This document shows, one piece after another, positions 1 through 9,323 of a stretch of DNA of 64,000 nucleotides. The notes beneath the pieces were generated by a model, which saw nothing but the letters and a program-made list of their open reading frames with translations, made no database searches and was not told the DNA's origin. A program made the translations under genes and the position numbers. Numbering within the stretch: position 1 is the first letter of the stretch; each line of letters opens with the position of its first letter. The stretch spans positions 372,001 to 436,000 of the forward strand of contig CANMXJ010000003.1 in the NCBI GenBank assembly GCA_947501805.1, in the 5' to 3' direction. The stretch is from an uncultured Sulfitobacter sp. GTDB lineage: Bacteria > Pseudomonadota > Alphaproteobacteria > Rhodobacterales > Rhodobacteraceae.

Positions 1-337
1 CATGATCCGCGACCACAGCGCGGGCGCATTTCAACAGGTTACGCGCCCGCGCGTAATAGCCAAGTCCGGCCCATTCACCCATGACATCCGCGTCTTGTGC
101 TGCCGCCAGATCGCGCACTGTCGGCCAGCGTGTCACAAAGCGCCGAAAGTAGTCGCGGACGGTTGCAACGGTGGTCTGTTGCAACATGATTTCGCTCATC
201 CAGATGCGGTATGGATCGGGGCGCTGACCCTCTTTGCGCAACAGAGGTCCGACCCGCCACGGCATTTCGCGGGCATGTATATCATACCATTCCAGTAACA
301 GGCGCGGCAGGTCATCTTGGCTGGTGGTCTCACGCAA
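1..337 (-). CDS. mutY: A/G-specific adenine DNA glycosylase, N-terminal part (cut by window edge)
   Basis: Base-excision repair enzyme that removes adenine mispaired with 8-oxoguanine. About 112 N-terminal residues are visible and the rest lies beyond base 1. The catalytic-helix motif SEIMLQQTTV is at residues 48-57 with the presumed catalytic Glu at 49, followed by a helix-hairpin-helix stretch (WAGLGYYARARNL) near the window edge. An in-frame TAA lies two codons upstream, so the only reasonable start is TTG at 335-337, supported by GGAG nine bases before it. It diverges from the DUF721 gene, an arrangement known from Rhodobacterales. Identity is secure; the start codon is inferred. Confidence 0.9.
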   Translation of the reverse strand, partial: MRETTSQDDLPRLLLEWYDIHAREMPWRVGPLLRKEGQRPDPYRIWMSEIMLQQTTVATVRDYFRRFVTRWPTVRDLAAAQDADVMGEWAGLGYYARARNLLKCARAVVADH

Positions 338-424
338 TGTTTATGGCTCCAATTGGCGGCTTGGGCTGGTGGTGCAGGGGCAATACGCTATGATGCGTAC
401 AAGCATATTCAAGGAAACATAGTC

Positions 425-934
425 ATGCCGCCACGGCGTACCAGCACAAAAGGGTTCAAGCGCACCGACAGTTTGTTGTCGGGGCAAATCCGGCGTGCAT
501 CCGAGACCCGTGGCTTTGCGCAATCGCGGCTGTTGACCCAATGGACCGAGGTTGCGGGTACCGATATCGCGGCCATCGCACAGCCTGTGGAAATCGGCTA
601 TGCCCGTGGCGGCATGGGGGCAACGCTGACCTTGCTGACCAATGGGGCCAATGCGCCAATGCTCGAGATGCAAAAGGAACAAATTCGCAAACGGGTCAAC
701 GCCGTCTATGGCTATAACGCTATTGCGCGGGTCCGGATCACACAGACCGCGGCAACCGGATTTGCCGAAGGAAAAGTGGCGTTCGGGCACAAGACGAAAG
801 CGGACAATATCCAGAAATTTGATCCTGCCCTGCGTCAAAAAGCAGCGGAGACAGCCAGACCCGTAACAGACGATGGTTTGCGCGACGCTCTTGCACGTCT
901 GGGTGAGAACATATTGAACAAGACGAACCGCTGA
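425..934 (+). CDS. DUF721 / DciA-like protein
   Basis: A 169-residue basic protein of the DUF721 family. Members of the family, called DciA, act as replicative-helicase loaders or operators in bacteria that lack DnaC; that role is taken from the family and is not shown here. The domain covers roughly residues 15-105 (GQIRRASETRGF, then a Trp-containing LTQWTEVAG). The open frame extends upstream to 317, but the ATG at 425 is preferred because AAGGAA precedes it and the upstream part would run into the mutY start region. The next gene is a DsbA-like oxidoreductase, a pairing common in Rhodobacterales. Confidence 0.8.
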   Translation: MPPRRTSTKGFKRTDSLLSGQIRRASETRGFAQSRLLTQWTEVAGTDIAAIAQPVEIGYARGGMGATLTLLTNGANAPMLEMQKEQIRKRVNAVYGYNAIARVRITQTAATGFAEGKVAFGHKTKADNIQKFDPALRQKAAETARPVTDDGLRDALARLGENILNKTNR

Positions 935-956
935 AAAGCAGACAAAGGAAATACAG

Positions 957-1634
957 ATGCAACGTAGAAACATGATTCTGGGCGCTTTTGCCGTCGTCGG
1001 TCTGGGCGGCTGGGCCTGGACCAGCCAGCGGAGTGGGAATTCCACAGAGCTGACCAACCTGCCGGGTGCTGCAAATGCACAATCCACCTCGGCTGACGTA
1101 GACACCAGCGGCATTACAGACATGGTGCTGGGCAATCCTGACGCGGCGGTGACGGTAACGGAATATGCGTCCTTTACCTGTCCGCATTGCGCGACATTCC
1201 ACACAGGGGCGTTCAAGCAACTCAAGGCGGATTATATCGACACCGGCAAGATCAAGTTCATTTACCGTGAGGTCTATTTTGACCGTCCGGGCCTGTGGGC
1301 ATCAATGATTGCGCGTTGCGGCGGGACGGAAAAGTTCTTTGGCATCGCGGACCTGATCTACAAAGGCCAATCCGAGTGGGCGCGTGCAGGTGAACCCGCT
1401 GCTATCGTCGAAGAACTGCGCAAGATTGGCCGTTTGGCCGGTCTGGAGAACGCAAAGCTTGAGGCGTGCTTGCAGGACGGAGAGCAGGCGCAGGCGCTGA
1501 TGGCATGGTATCAGGGCAACGGTGAGCGGGACGGTATTTCCTCGACCCCGAGTTTCGTGATCAACGGCTCTTTGCATGCCAACATGTCCTATGCGGATAT
1601 GCAAAAGCTGATCGACAAGGAGCTTGGCAGCTGA
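957..1634 (+). CDS. DsbA-family thiol:disulfide oxidoreductase
   Basis: A 225-residue thioredoxin-fold protein expected to form or isomerise disulfides in the periplasm. An N-terminal hydrophobic segment at residues 6-21 acts as signal or anchor. The CPHC active site is at residues 75-78 and the cis-Pro loop (SSTPSFVING) is near residue 190. The length suits the DsbA/Com1-like group rather than short thioredoxins. It sits 22 bases after the DUF721 gene, and its stop overlaps the next start (TGATG), so the three genes are probably co-transcribed. Which substrates it oxidises cannot be told from sequence. Confidence 0.85.
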   Translation: MQRRNMILGAFAVVGLGGWAWTSQRSGNSTELTNLPGAANAQSTSADVDTSGITDMVLGNPDAAVTVTEYASFTCPHCATFHTGAFKQLKADYIDTGKIKFIYREVYFDRPGLWASMIARCGGTEKFFGIADLIYKGQSEWARAGEPAAIVEELRKIGRLAGLENAKLEACLQDGEQAQALMAWYQGNGERDGISSTPSFVINGSLHANMSYADMQKLIDKELGS

Positions 1635-2746
1635 TGTCCGGTCCTCTTGCGGGTTTGAAGGTCGTCGAAATGGCGCGGATCCTTGCTGGCCCATGGGCTG
1701 GCCAGACTCTGTCTGATCTGGGTTGTGACGTAATAAAGGTGGAAAGCCCTGATGGGGATGACACGCGCCAATGGGGCCCACCCTTTGTGACGCGCGGGGA
1801 GGACGTTTCGGCGTCCTATTTCCATTCCACCAATCGGGGCAAAGCGAGCGTCACCATCGACTTTCGCACGGATGCGGGCCAAGCCCAGCTCAAAGTGCTA
1901 CTCAAGGACGCGGATATCGTTATTGAGAACTTCAAGACGGGGGGGCTTGCGAAATACGGCTTGGACTATGACAGCCTCAAGCAGGAATTTCCCAAGCTGA
2001 TCTATTGCTCGATCACCGGCTTTGGTCACACCGGTCCGTATTCCCATCGCGCGGGATACGATTTCATCATTCAAGGCATGTCAGGTCTGATGTCGGTTAC
2101 AGGCGAACCGGACCGACAGCCGCAAAAGTCGGGCATGGCGATTACCGATCTGTTCACGGGCATCTATGCAAGCACCGCCATTTTGGCGGCTGTGCATCAA
2201 CGTCACCAAACGGGCAAGGGTCAGCATATCGACATGGCCTTGCTGGATTGTGCTGTTTCGATCATGGGCAATCAGGCGATGAATTATCTGACAACGGGCG
2301 TGGCCCCGACACGTATGGGCAACGCGCATCCGAACCTGACGCCTTACGAAGTGTTTGAAACCAGTGACGGCCATATCATCATCGCCACTGGCAATGACAG
2401 CCAATATCAGCGTTTGTGCCGCATACTGGATCTGGAGGACATGGCAACGGCCCCCGAATACCTCAAGAACTCGGATCGCATCGCCCATCGTGGCAGCATG
2501 ATTCCACGCCTCGCCGAAGCCACACGCACGTTCACCCGCGATGCCTTGTTGGAGGCTTGTGAGGCGCAGGGTGTTCCGGCGGGACCGATCAACAACCTTG
2601 ATGATGTTATGGCTGATCCGCAAGTAATTGCGCGGGGTATGCAGATAGAACTGGATGGTGTGCCGGGTTTGCGCTCTCCTTTCCGGTTTTCGGATGCAGA
2701 ACTTTCCTTGCACAGACCTGCGCCGACGCTGGGTGAAGACAATTAG
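1634..2746 (+). CDS. CaiB/BaiF family (class III) CoA-transferase
   Basis: A 370-residue class III CoA-transferase, a family that moves CoA between carboxylic acids. The N-terminal signature GLKVVEMARILAGPW is at residues 7-21, and the likely catalytic aspartate is D172 in the motif ITDLFTG, matching the family's covalent-intermediate Asp. Length is normal for the family. The start codon overlaps the stop of the DsbA-like gene, so it is translationally coupled to it, although the two functions look unrelated. Substrate is unknown: formyl-, succinyl-, mesaconyl- and carnitine-type enzymes share this fold. Confidence 0.85.
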   Translation: MSGPLAGLKVVEMARILAGPWAGQTLSDLGCDVIKVESPDGDDTRQWGPPFVTRGEDVSASYFHSTNRGKASVTIDFRTDAGQAQLKVLLKDADIVIENFKTGGLAKYGLDYDSLKQEFPKLIYCSITGFGHTGPYSHRAGYDFIIQGMSGLMSVTGEPDRQPQKSGMAITDLFTGIYASTAILAAVHQRHQTGKGQHIDMALLDCAVSIMGNQAMNYLTTGVAPTRMGNAHPNLTPYEVFETSDGHIIIATGNDSQYQRLCRILDLEDMATAPEYLKNSDRIAHRGSMIPRLAEATRTFTRDALLEACEAQGVPAGPINNLDDVMADPQVIARGMQIELDGVPGLRSPFRFSDAELSLHRPAPTLGEDN

Positions 2747-2813
2747 GACTGGACCAACCCGTTAAAAAGTCGGTTCGAAGCCTTTGATAGATTGGCGCTA
2801 ATGCGCGGAATCA

Positions 2814-2842
2814 TGTTTGGGATAATCCCGTTATCCCAAACA
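2814..2842. terminator. 12-bp perfect inverted repeat between convergent genes
   Basis: The arms TGTTTGGGATAA and TTATCCCAAACA pair perfectly around a 5-base loop, midway between the CoA-transferase stop and the lpxK stop. Position suggests a bidirectional transcription end. Neither side has a clear T-tract, so intrinsic termination is not certain and a protein-binding palindrome is possible. Confidence 0.5.
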
Positions 2843-2873
2843 CACATTGCTTAAAATCCGGCAATACTGGCAG

Positions 2874-3863
2874 CTAGGGACGTGGCAACCGCGCCAGCCG
2901 CTCAAAAAGCGCATTGTCCGCTGCGAGCGTTAGGCGAACTGGCAGCGTAATCACTTTGGTCCGGAAGCTTGCAGGCAATCGCACGGCGTCTTTCTCTGTT
3001 GTGACGAGTTGGGCGTTTCGGGCTGCAGCATCGGCTTCAAGACGCGCCATCAACGCGGGCGTTAAGGGTTGGTGGTCATCCAGAGCTTCGGCATGAACCA
3101 GCTTTGCCCCCAGTTTGCGTAAAGTGGCGAAGAACTTCTCCGGATACCCGATTCCGGCAAAGGCAAGAACAGGTGTATCGGTCCAGTCCATGCCAGTTTG
3201 CAAGGGTTCCAGCGCGGCTTGCACATGTGCCACTTGCGCGGGTAGGTTATCGGGCTTGAACGATGCCTGCGCGGTGGCATCACCGATGGAAACCAACACA
3301 TCGGCGCGTGCCAAACCCACAGCGGCAGGTTCTCGCAGCGGCCCTGCAGGGAGACATAGACCATTGCCAAACCCGCGTGCCGCATCAACCACAACAATTG
3401 CAATGTCATAAGCCAGTGCCGGATTTTGAAACCCGTCATCCAGAACAACCACAGTTGCACCGGCCTTTTGCGCCGCCAAGGCACCGGCAGCACGATCCTT
3501 GGCCACCCAAACTTCGGCAAAAGCGGCAAGCAAAAGTGGCTCATCGCCAACATCTGCAGCCGTGTGTCGTGCAGGGTCGACCAGAACCGGACCTTCCAGT
3601 TTTCCTCCGTAACCACGTGAAACGATATGAGGTTCGTGAAACAGCCCGCGCAAATGTTCGACAACGGCGATGACAGTTGGCGTTTTGCCTGTGCCGCCTG
3701 CATTGATGTTGCCGACACAGATCACCGGAATATCCAGCTTTCGCGGTGTGCCTTGTGCCAGCCGCCGGGCCGTCGCGCGCGCATAGAGGGCCCCTAACGG
3801 ACGCAAGGTGTGGGCGCGCCAATCCGGTTTGGACTTGTTCCAGAATGTCGGGGCGCGCATCAT
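2874..3863 (-). CDS. lpxK: tetraacyldisaccharide 4'-kinase
   Basis: Lipid A 4'-kinase of the inner membrane, which phosphorylates the tetraacyl disaccharide precursor using ATP. It has 329 residues, normal for LpxK. The P-loop GGTGKT is at residues 56-61 inside the family motif [16 protein letters not shown], and the conserved DDGFQN follows near residue 145. Its ATG overlaps the stop of waaA by 4 bases, so the two are coupled; both act on the lipid A core. It is the last gene of the DUF4170-waaA-lpxK run. Confidence 0.93.
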   Translation of the reverse strand: MMRAPTFWNKSKPDWRAHTLRPLGALYARATARRLAQGTPRKLDIPVICVGNINAGGTGKTPTVIAVVEHLRGLFHEPHIVSRGYGGKLEGPVLVDPARHTAADVGDEPLLLAAFAEVWVAKDRAAGALAAQKAGATVVVLDDGFQNPALAYDIAIVVVDAARGFGNGLCLPAGPLREPAAVGLARADVLVSIGDATAQASFKPDNLPAQVAHVQAALEPLQTGMDWTDTPVLAFAGIGYPEKFFATLRKLGAKLVHAEALDDHQPLTPALMARLEADAAARNAQLVTTEKDAVRLPASFRTKVITLPVRLTLAADNALFERLARLPRP

Positions 3864-5092
3864 GGTCGGCTCAACTCAAGATCGAGCGCGTTCTGCACCA
3901 TGTCTATCACCTTGTCAGTCAACGCCGCGCCCTGACTGATCACATCCCAGCCTGCATGGGCCATCGTTGCGGCCTGATCGGGTGCGATCAAACGGGATAC
4001 CGCGGTGCTGAGGGCACCTGCGTCATTCACGATCCGCGCGGCACCTGCCGTGGCCAGCCGCGAATAGGAAGGCATGAAATGGCGTACCTTGGGGCCGTAG
4101 AGGATGGCGGATCCCAATGCTGCGGCTTCAAGCGGATCACATCCCCCCTCACCAGGAAAAAGAGTCGTGCCAAGAAAGGAGACGGGGGCCACACGATAGA
4201 AAAGCCCGCGGTCGACCGCATCCGTGCTGATCATCAACTGCGTTGTATCGTCAGGAAACTGGCCGTCGTCCCACCGGATTGTGGTCAGGTCACGCTCGGC
4301 TGCCTGTTCAGCGATCTGATCCAGATCATCCGACGCCTTCGGGTGCAAGATCAGCAACAACCGGTGCGACAGGCGCAAAGCCTGTTTGTGTGCGGCCAGA
4401 ACCGTTGATACTTCGTTTGCCATCACTTCTGTTGCAAACCATGCTGGTCGCCCCCGCATCACTGCAGACATTTCTGTAAGATCGGAATCCGCACATGGCA
4501 GCACCTGACCGCCAGCAAGCAACGGCGAGGTCTGCTCGGCCTTTTGGCTGGGCACGCCCATCTGGATCAGGCGTTTATATCCCTCTGCCGATCTTGCAAA
4601 CGCAGCGGTGAATTGCGTCACAAGTTGCCGTGTCAGATCTGGCAACCAACGGTCGCGCGGTTTGTCAAAACCGCGCACGTCCGCGTCAATCAGGAACATC
4701 GGATGACGCCGTTGGGCCGTTTCAATCATGAGGTTCGGGCGCAATCCGCCCCAAACCCAAATGCAGGTATCCGGTACCCATTGATCAAGAAAGGCCTTTA
4801 CAGACGCGGGATGTTCACTTGGAACGCTGATCTGGATCAGCGCGGCATCACTGCGCGCGGGCGGCGGGGTGCCAACGCCTTCGTCCTCAGGCAAGGTCAG
4901 TAACACAGTGAGGTCGGGACGCACATTGATCAGACGGAGGGCAAGGTCTTGAACTGCAAGCAGATTGGCCGGTTCGCCCACATGTATCCACACCAACTCG
5001 CCCGCAGGACGCGGAATTTGCGGTACATCTATCTGCGCCGGTTCACGCCGCACAAGGGCGCGGTATGCTGCCAACCCAAGCGAGCGCGCCAT
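3860..5092 (-). CDS. waaA: 3-deoxy-D-manno-octulosonic acid (Kdo) transferase
   Basis: Adds Kdo to lipid IVA at the inner membrane. The frame is open to 5275, but the ATG at 5092 (protein beginning [18 protein letters not shown]) is preferred because it gives the usual short N-terminal anchor and 410 residues, and leaves the upstream DUF4170 gene intact with a 7-base gap. The N-terminal WIHVGEPA resembles the catalytic-Glu motif (..SVGE..) of Kdo transferases but is diverged. A C-terminal GT-B half carries the [12 protein letters not shown] and [11 protein letters not shown] stretches. It overlaps lpxK by 4 bases. How many Kdo residues it adds is unknown. Confidence 0.85.
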   Translation of the reverse strand: MARSLGLAAYRALVRREPAQIDVPQIPRPAGELVWIHVGEPANLLAVQDLALRLINVRPDLTVLLTLPEDEGVGTPPPARSDAALIQISVPSEHPASVKAFLDQWVPDTCIWVWGGLRPNLMIETAQRRHPMFLIDADVRGFDKPRDRWLPDLTRQLVTQFTAAFARSAEGYKRLIQMGVPSQKAEQTSPLLAGGQVLPCADSDLTEMSAVMRGRPAWFATEVMANEVSTVLAAHKQALRLSHRLLLILHPKASDDLDQIAEQAAERDLTTIRWDDGQFPDDTTQLMISTDAVDRGLFYRVAPVSFLGTTLFPGEGGCDPLEAAALGSAILYGPKVRHFMPSYSRLATAGAARIVNDAGALSTAVSRLIAPDQAATMAHAGWDVISQGAALTDKVIDMVQNALDLELSRP

Positions 5093-5099
5093 GGCTGGC

Positions 5100-5342
5100 T
5101 TAACCCAGCTCTTCCGTGGGGGATGCGGGTGTTGCTTCGTCCCGCAGACGGTGTAGGTGGGCGATAAAGTACCGCATATGGGCGTTATCCACCGTGCGCT
5201 GTGCTTCGTTCTTCCATGCATCATAGGCTGCTTCATAGGTCGGGAAGATGCCGACAACATGAATGTCATCGACATTCTTGAAGGTGTTTTCGCTTGGCGT
5301 TACCAGTTCACCACCAAAGACAAGGTGCAGGCGTTGGGTCAT
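5100..5342 (-). CDS. DUF4170 family small protein
   Basis: An 80-residue soluble protein of the DUF4170 type (LHLVFGGELVTP near the N-terminus, then GIFPTYEAAYDAWKNEAQ). The family is found in alphaproteobacteria, typically just upstream of the Kdo transferase gene as here (7-base gap). Function is unknown; the constant neighbourhood suggests a link to lipopolysaccharide synthesis, but nothing in the sequence says what it does. Confidence 0.8.
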   Translation of the reverse strand: MTQRLHLVFGGELVTPSENTFKNVDDIHVVGIFPTYEAAYDAWKNEAQRTVDNAHMRYFIAHLHRLRDEATPASPTEELG

Positions 5343-5400
5343 GTTATGGTCCTTTGAAATACGTTAGACGCTTGCAACGTGGGTACCCAGATGGGTCTGT

Positions 5401-6177
5401 TCACGCAAGGGCGTCGATAAGCGTCCCGCAAACTACGTTGCCCCCGGCAACCACACCATTCAGGCGGGGATCGGTATTGTTGAACGTCAAGGGCGCTCCG
5501 GTTTTATCCAGCGCACAGCCGCAAGCCTCGGTCGTGATCAGGGCACCCGCGGCGATATCCCATTCCCAGCAGGGATGCAGCGTCAGCATCGCCTCAAACC
5601 GCCCCTCGGCCACAAGTGCCAGACGATAGGCCAGAGAAGGGCGATAACCGCGCTTGAACTCTGGTGCTTCATGCGAACTCCAGTAGTCGGCCGCCAAGAC
5701 CCGCTTGGCCGCAAGTACTGTCGCGGCTTTGAGGGAACCGTTGGCAGTTGCGCATATGGGCATACCGTTAAGGGTTGCCCCCTGGCCCAGTGCAGCAGAG
5801 TAAAGCTTGTCGCGCATCGGCAGATATACAACAGCGGCTGTGATCACCCCGCGTTCGGCAACAGCAATCGAATGCGCCCAAGTGTTGGAGCCTTCGACAA
5901 AACTGCGCGTGCCGTCGATCGGGTCCACGATAAACACGCGGTCCTGTGATAGACGGTCGGTATTGTCTTCTGTTTCCTCTGACAACCAACCGTAATCGGG
6001 CCGCGCAAGGCGCAACGTCGAGCACAGCAGATCGTTCACCGCGAGGTCGGCAGCCGTCACCGGTCCCGCACCGCCGGGTTTATCCCAACGTTGCGCGGTC
6101 TTGCCAGCAAAGCTGGTTGCGACGCGCCCTGCCATGCGAGCCGCATCAATCAGAAGAGGCAGATCATGCGCCGGCAA
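5401..6177 (-). CDS. inositol monophosphatase-family phosphatase (CysQ/IMPase-like)
   Basis: A 258-residue metal-dependent phosphatase. The metal-binding motifs are all present: WLSEETED with Glu at 67-68, DPIDGT at residues 85-90, and a C-terminal WDIAAGALI. The family dephosphorylates inositol phosphates, fructose bisphosphate or 3'-phosphoadenosine 5'-phosphate; the SEE motif and small size fit the CysQ-like side, but substrate is not decided. The start overlaps the 3' end of pmbA by 14 bases, so it is translated from the same message. Confidence 0.85.
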   Translation of the reverse strand: MPAHDLPLLIDAARMAGRVATSFAGKTAQRWDKPGGAGPVTAADLAVNDLLCSTLRLARPDYGWLSEETEDNTDRLSQDRVFIVDPIDGTRSFVEGSNTWAHSIAVAERGVITAAVVYLPMRDKLYSAALGQGATLNGMPICATANGSLKAATVLAAKRVLAADYWSSHEAPEFKRGYRPSLAYRLALVAEGRFEAMLTLHPCWEWDIAAGALITTEACGCALDKTGAPLTFNNTDPRLNGVVAGGNVVCGTLIDALA

Positions 6178-7510
6178 GGGTCATTCCCGAAACCAGAACG
6201 GAGGGCACAACACGACTGAGGTGCGTGCGGGCATCATTCGCAGGGATCATGGTGCGTAACATATCGCGTAAATTTCCTGCGATGGTACATTCGTTGATCG
6301 CGTGGGTTACCTCGCCATTTTCGACCCACAGACCAGAAGCGCCGCGCGAATAATCACCAGTGTTGGGATTGATCGTGCTGCCGATCATTGACGTGACCAA
6401 CAATCCGGTTCCCATATCGCGGATAAGATCGTCACGGGTTTGTTCACCTTGTGTCAATGCGATGTTCCAGTTGGACGGCATCGGAGCCGACGAGGTACCA
6501 CGCGCTGCGTTCCCGGTCGGGGTCAGACCCAGCTTGCGGGCGTTCGCCAGATCCAGCGTCCAGCCTTGCAGCACGCCGTTTTCGACAAGCATCCGTTTTG
6601 CGGTTGGCAGGCCTTCGGCATCAAAGGGGCGCGAGCCGCTTGTACGGGGGCGATGCGGATCTTCGATAAGCGACAGATGGTCCGGCAGGACAGCATCCCC
6701 AAGCGCATCGCGCAAGAACGAAGCGCCCCGCGCCACAGCACTGCCGTTTATTGCGGACAAAAGATGCCCGATCAGCGAGGACGAAATGCGTTCGTCAAAT
6801 AACACGGGAAACGCACCGGTTGGTGGCTTGCGGGCATCCAGACGTGCAATCGCACGCTGACCCGCACTGGTCCCGATGTCACCTGCACTGCGCATGTCAT
6901 TTTGGAAAATGCGGCCATCACCGTCATAATCCCGTTCCATACCTGCACCTGTGCCCGCGATAGCGACGCAGGACAAACCGCGATCCGTGCGGCGGTAACC
7001 ACCCTCAAATCCGTTACTCATGGCGGTGTACACTTCTTGTGCACCATAGCCTGCGCTGGCAGCCTGCACTTGCGTCACACCTTTGACGGCCAAAGCAGCG
7101 GCTTCGGCTACCGCAGCGTCTTCTTGCAAAGTTTGTGGAGAAGGTTCGGGTGTCTCATCGTAAAGTTCTAACGCGCCAATATCCCATTCGGTTGCCAACT
7201 GGTCCGGGTCGGCAAGACCGGCATAGGGGTCTTCGGGTGCTTCCCGCGCCATTGCAACTGCACGCACCGCCATTTCTTCAATCGTGCGGGCCGATACATC
7301 TGACGCGGAAACTGTTGCGGCCCGTTGTCCGACAAGAACCCGCAGGCCGATATCAATCCCCTCGGACCGCTCTGCCTGCTCCAGCGCGCCGCCGCGTACG
7401 TCAACAGAAACGGATGTAGCCTGCACCGCTTTGGCGTCTGCTGCATCCGCACCGGCGCGCTTGGCAGCCTGCAAAAGCGCGTGGGTCAACGCATCGAGAG
7501 GTTGTGACAT
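6164..7510 (-). CDS. pmbA: TldD/PmbA family metalloprotease-like protein
   Basis: Homologue of PmbA (TldE), which with TldD forms a peptidase that processes modified peptides and unfolded proteins in E. coli. The ATG at 7510 (MSQPLDALTHALLQAAKRAG) has GGAG eleven bases upstream and gives 448 residues, the usual length; an upstream ATG at 7582 would fall in the preceding terminator. The C-terminal ENGVLQGWTLDLANARKLG and the final NAARG...P blocks are typical. PmbA lacks the metal-binding motif of TldD and is thought to be the non-catalytic partner. No tldD is present in this window. Confidence 0.88.
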   Translation of the reverse strand: MSQPLDALTHALLQAAKRAGADAADAKAVQATSVSVDVRGGALEQAERSEGIDIGLRVLVGQRAATVSASDVSARTIEEMAVRAVAMAREAPEDPYAGLADPDQLATEWDIGALELYDETPEPSPQTLQEDAAVAEAAALAVKGVTQVQAASAGYGAQEVYTAMSNGFEGGYRRTDRGLSCVAIAGTGAGMERDYDGDGRIFQNDMRSAGDIGTSAGQRAIARLDARKPPTGAFPVLFDERISSSLIGHLLSAINGSAVARGASFLRDALGDAVLPDHLSLIEDPHRPRTSGSRPFDAEGLPTAKRMLVENGVLQGWTLDLANARKLGLTPTGNAARGTSSAPMPSNWNIALTQGEQTRDDLIRDMGTGLLVTSMIGSTINPNTGDYSRGASGLWVENGEVTHAINECTIAGNLRDMLRTMIPANDARTHLSRVVPSVLVSGMTLAGA

Positions 7511-7581
7511 ACAAGAAAGCTCCGTTGAAGGGATGGAGCAGAGGTAACGCTCTGCATGGTTAAGAACAAGTGCAGGAAGCA

Positions 7582-7611
7582 AAAAGGGCGCAGCCGGTGC
7601 CGCGCCCTTTT
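7582..7611. terminator. Rho-independent terminator
   Basis: A 10-bp stem (AAAAGGGCGC paired with GCGCCCTTTT) with a 10-base loop. Read on the minus strand it lies 20 bases after the DUF2125 gene and is followed by five T, so it ends that transcript ahead of pmbA. Confidence 0.85.
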
Positions 7612-7630
7612 AATTCAATCTCACGATGTC

Positions 7631-9169
7631 TTAACGAATGCGCTGGCCGTTTGCCAAAATCTGACCGTCCTGAGTGAACTCGATCTGGGACTTAAGCGTA
7701 TCAGGCGCATCGCCGGGCACTGCAAAAAGACCCATCATCATCCGCGCGCCCATTGCTTGATCGGACGGCAGAAAACCCAAGGCCACCAGTTTATCGAGCA
7801 GGCCATTGCCACCCGCCAAGGCCAGATTGATATTGCCAACCGGATTGCCAACGCCCGGCACCATCGCTGGGCCGCTGCCATCAAAAGTGATATCGCCTGC
7901 ACCTTCCAGCTTGGCACCCGCAGCAGATACCAGCAAATTCCCAAGTTTGAGCGCCTGCATTTCTCCCGGTGCGCCGGTCATTTCAGCGGCGGCCTCGGGA
8001 TTCAGGAAATCAACCAGGATTTTCACTTTGCCGGTTAGATCCACAATAACGGTTGCCGGATCACGGGGTAGCTGGCTGGTTGGGTCAAACATGCCCCAGA
8101 TCATGTCAGACATGGTGAAATCACCCATCTTGAGACCGAAAGCGAAATCTTGCGGCTCTTCCGATTTGCTCACCGGCATTGTGAGATTGAAACCGCTTTC
8201 GGCCATCGCGAAATCTATCGGAAAAGGCATGACTTCAGCTGTAACGTTGATTTTGACATCGCGCTGCGCCACATCATAAGTCAGCCCGTTTGCCCCCATC
8301 TCTACTCCGAATTCGCCGCCATTGGATGCAGTCTTCAGGACGTAGTTGCCATTCTCGGTGTCTTTGACGTCAAAATTGGAGGTGCCGTCTGTATAGCTGA
8401 TCTTGCCGATCACATCAAAACCGGCGGCCAGCATCGCCCTGATATCTGCGCCTTGCGTCATCGTCAAAGGGATCACACCGGTGCCGGACATGCTCACGCC
8501 ATTGACGTTGCCTGTGACGTTCGCCTGCACCTCGGGTTCGTCAGCTTCGGGGCTCTTGAAGAACGCATCATAGGCCAATGTAGCTATACTGCCGGTTTGC
8601 TCGTACCCGCGTGTTTCACCGATTGTCATGGTGGTGGTCGAATTCACGCTGCCGCCTTTAACGCTGATCTTGGCAAAATCCCGACCAAGGGCTTCATCCC
8701 CGATCATCATTTGTGTCAGGTCCATCGCGATGGTTCCTGCAGTGTAAAGATAGGTCATCTTTTCAGGTGACCCACTGACCGTCATGGCGTGATCCGTCTG
8801 GGCGTAATTCATTGTCATGCTAAACGGCTCGCCCCCCGGTGTGCCGTCATTGCCGGTCATCTTCATGGGCAGCGTATCGGGCAGAACGATGGAAACTGTT
8901 CCGTCACTGTTCTGCACGAAATTGACCGTGCCCATGGACAGGCTCATCTTGCCTTCGTTTTCTGGCATGTCGAAATTGAGGTTGATGTCGCTGACGGTCA
9001 GATTATCACCGCTCGCGGCCTCGGTTGCGTCAATTTTGTATCCCATGCCTTCCATATAGGCACGCCAGTCGCCCCAAACGTCTTTGGGGGTCAGGTCTGC
9101 CATGGCAGCTTGGGACATGAGGGTGATCGGCAATGCGATGCCGAGGGCGCGTAGTGAAAAACGTGACAT
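7631..9169 (-). CDS. DUF2125 domain-containing exported protein
   Basis: A 512-residue protein with a signal peptide at residues 1-24 (SQAAMA before the mature DLTPKDVW). The rest is beta-rich with many Met, Gly and Thr residues and repeated short patterns of the kind (T/S)xxxMTMxx. It matches the DUF2125 family of alphaproteobacteria. Function is not known; location is expected to be periplasm or outer membrane. It is monocistronic: a strong terminator follows it and a divergent gene lies upstream. Confidence 0.75.
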   Translation of the reverse strand: MSRFSLRALGIALPITLMSQAAMADLTPKDVWGDWRAYMEGMGYKIDATEAASGDNLTVSDINLNFDMPENEGKMSLSMGTVNFVQNSDGTVSIVLPDTLPMKMTGNDGTPGGEPFSMTMNYAQTDHAMTVSGSPEKMTYLYTAGTIAMDLTQMMIGDEALGRDFAKISVKGGSVNSTTTMTIGETRGYEQTGSIATLAYDAFFKSPEADEPEVQANVTGNVNGVSMSGTGVIPLTMTQGADIRAMLAAGFDVIGKISYTDGTSNFDVKDTENGNYVLKTASNGGEFGVEMGANGLTYDVAQRDVKINVTAEVMPFPIDFAMAESGFNLTMPVSKSEEPQDFAFGLKMGDFTMSDMIWGMFDPTSQLPRDPATVIVDLTGKVKILVDFLNPEAAAEMTGAPGEMQALKLGNLLVSAAGAKLEGAGDITFDGSGPAMVPGVGNPVGNINLALAGGNGLLDKLVALGFLPSDQAMGARMMMGLFAVPGDAPDTLKSQIEFTQDGQILANGQRIR

Positions 9170-9323
9170 CCGAAATTCCTTTTGGCAAATTCTGGTGCAA
9201 ACTCTGACAAAGCACTGCAGGCGTCAAGCAAGATAGGCAGGGGTGGACGCTTGGTCGGCGGAAGATTACCACAAGTCGGAGGATAGATGTAATTCCTCAG
9301 GTAGCCACCGGGAGAACGGTTGA

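Noticed and set aside
341..1225. Long minus-strand open frame (294 codons)
   Set aside because: It runs antisense to the DUF721 and DsbA-like genes, has no recognisable domain, and is explained by GC-rich codon bias on the opposite strand.
5093..5275. Upstream extension of the waaA frame
   Set aside because: It overlaps the DUF4170 gene, adds a segment without family similarity, and the ATG at 5092 fits the usual N-terminus.
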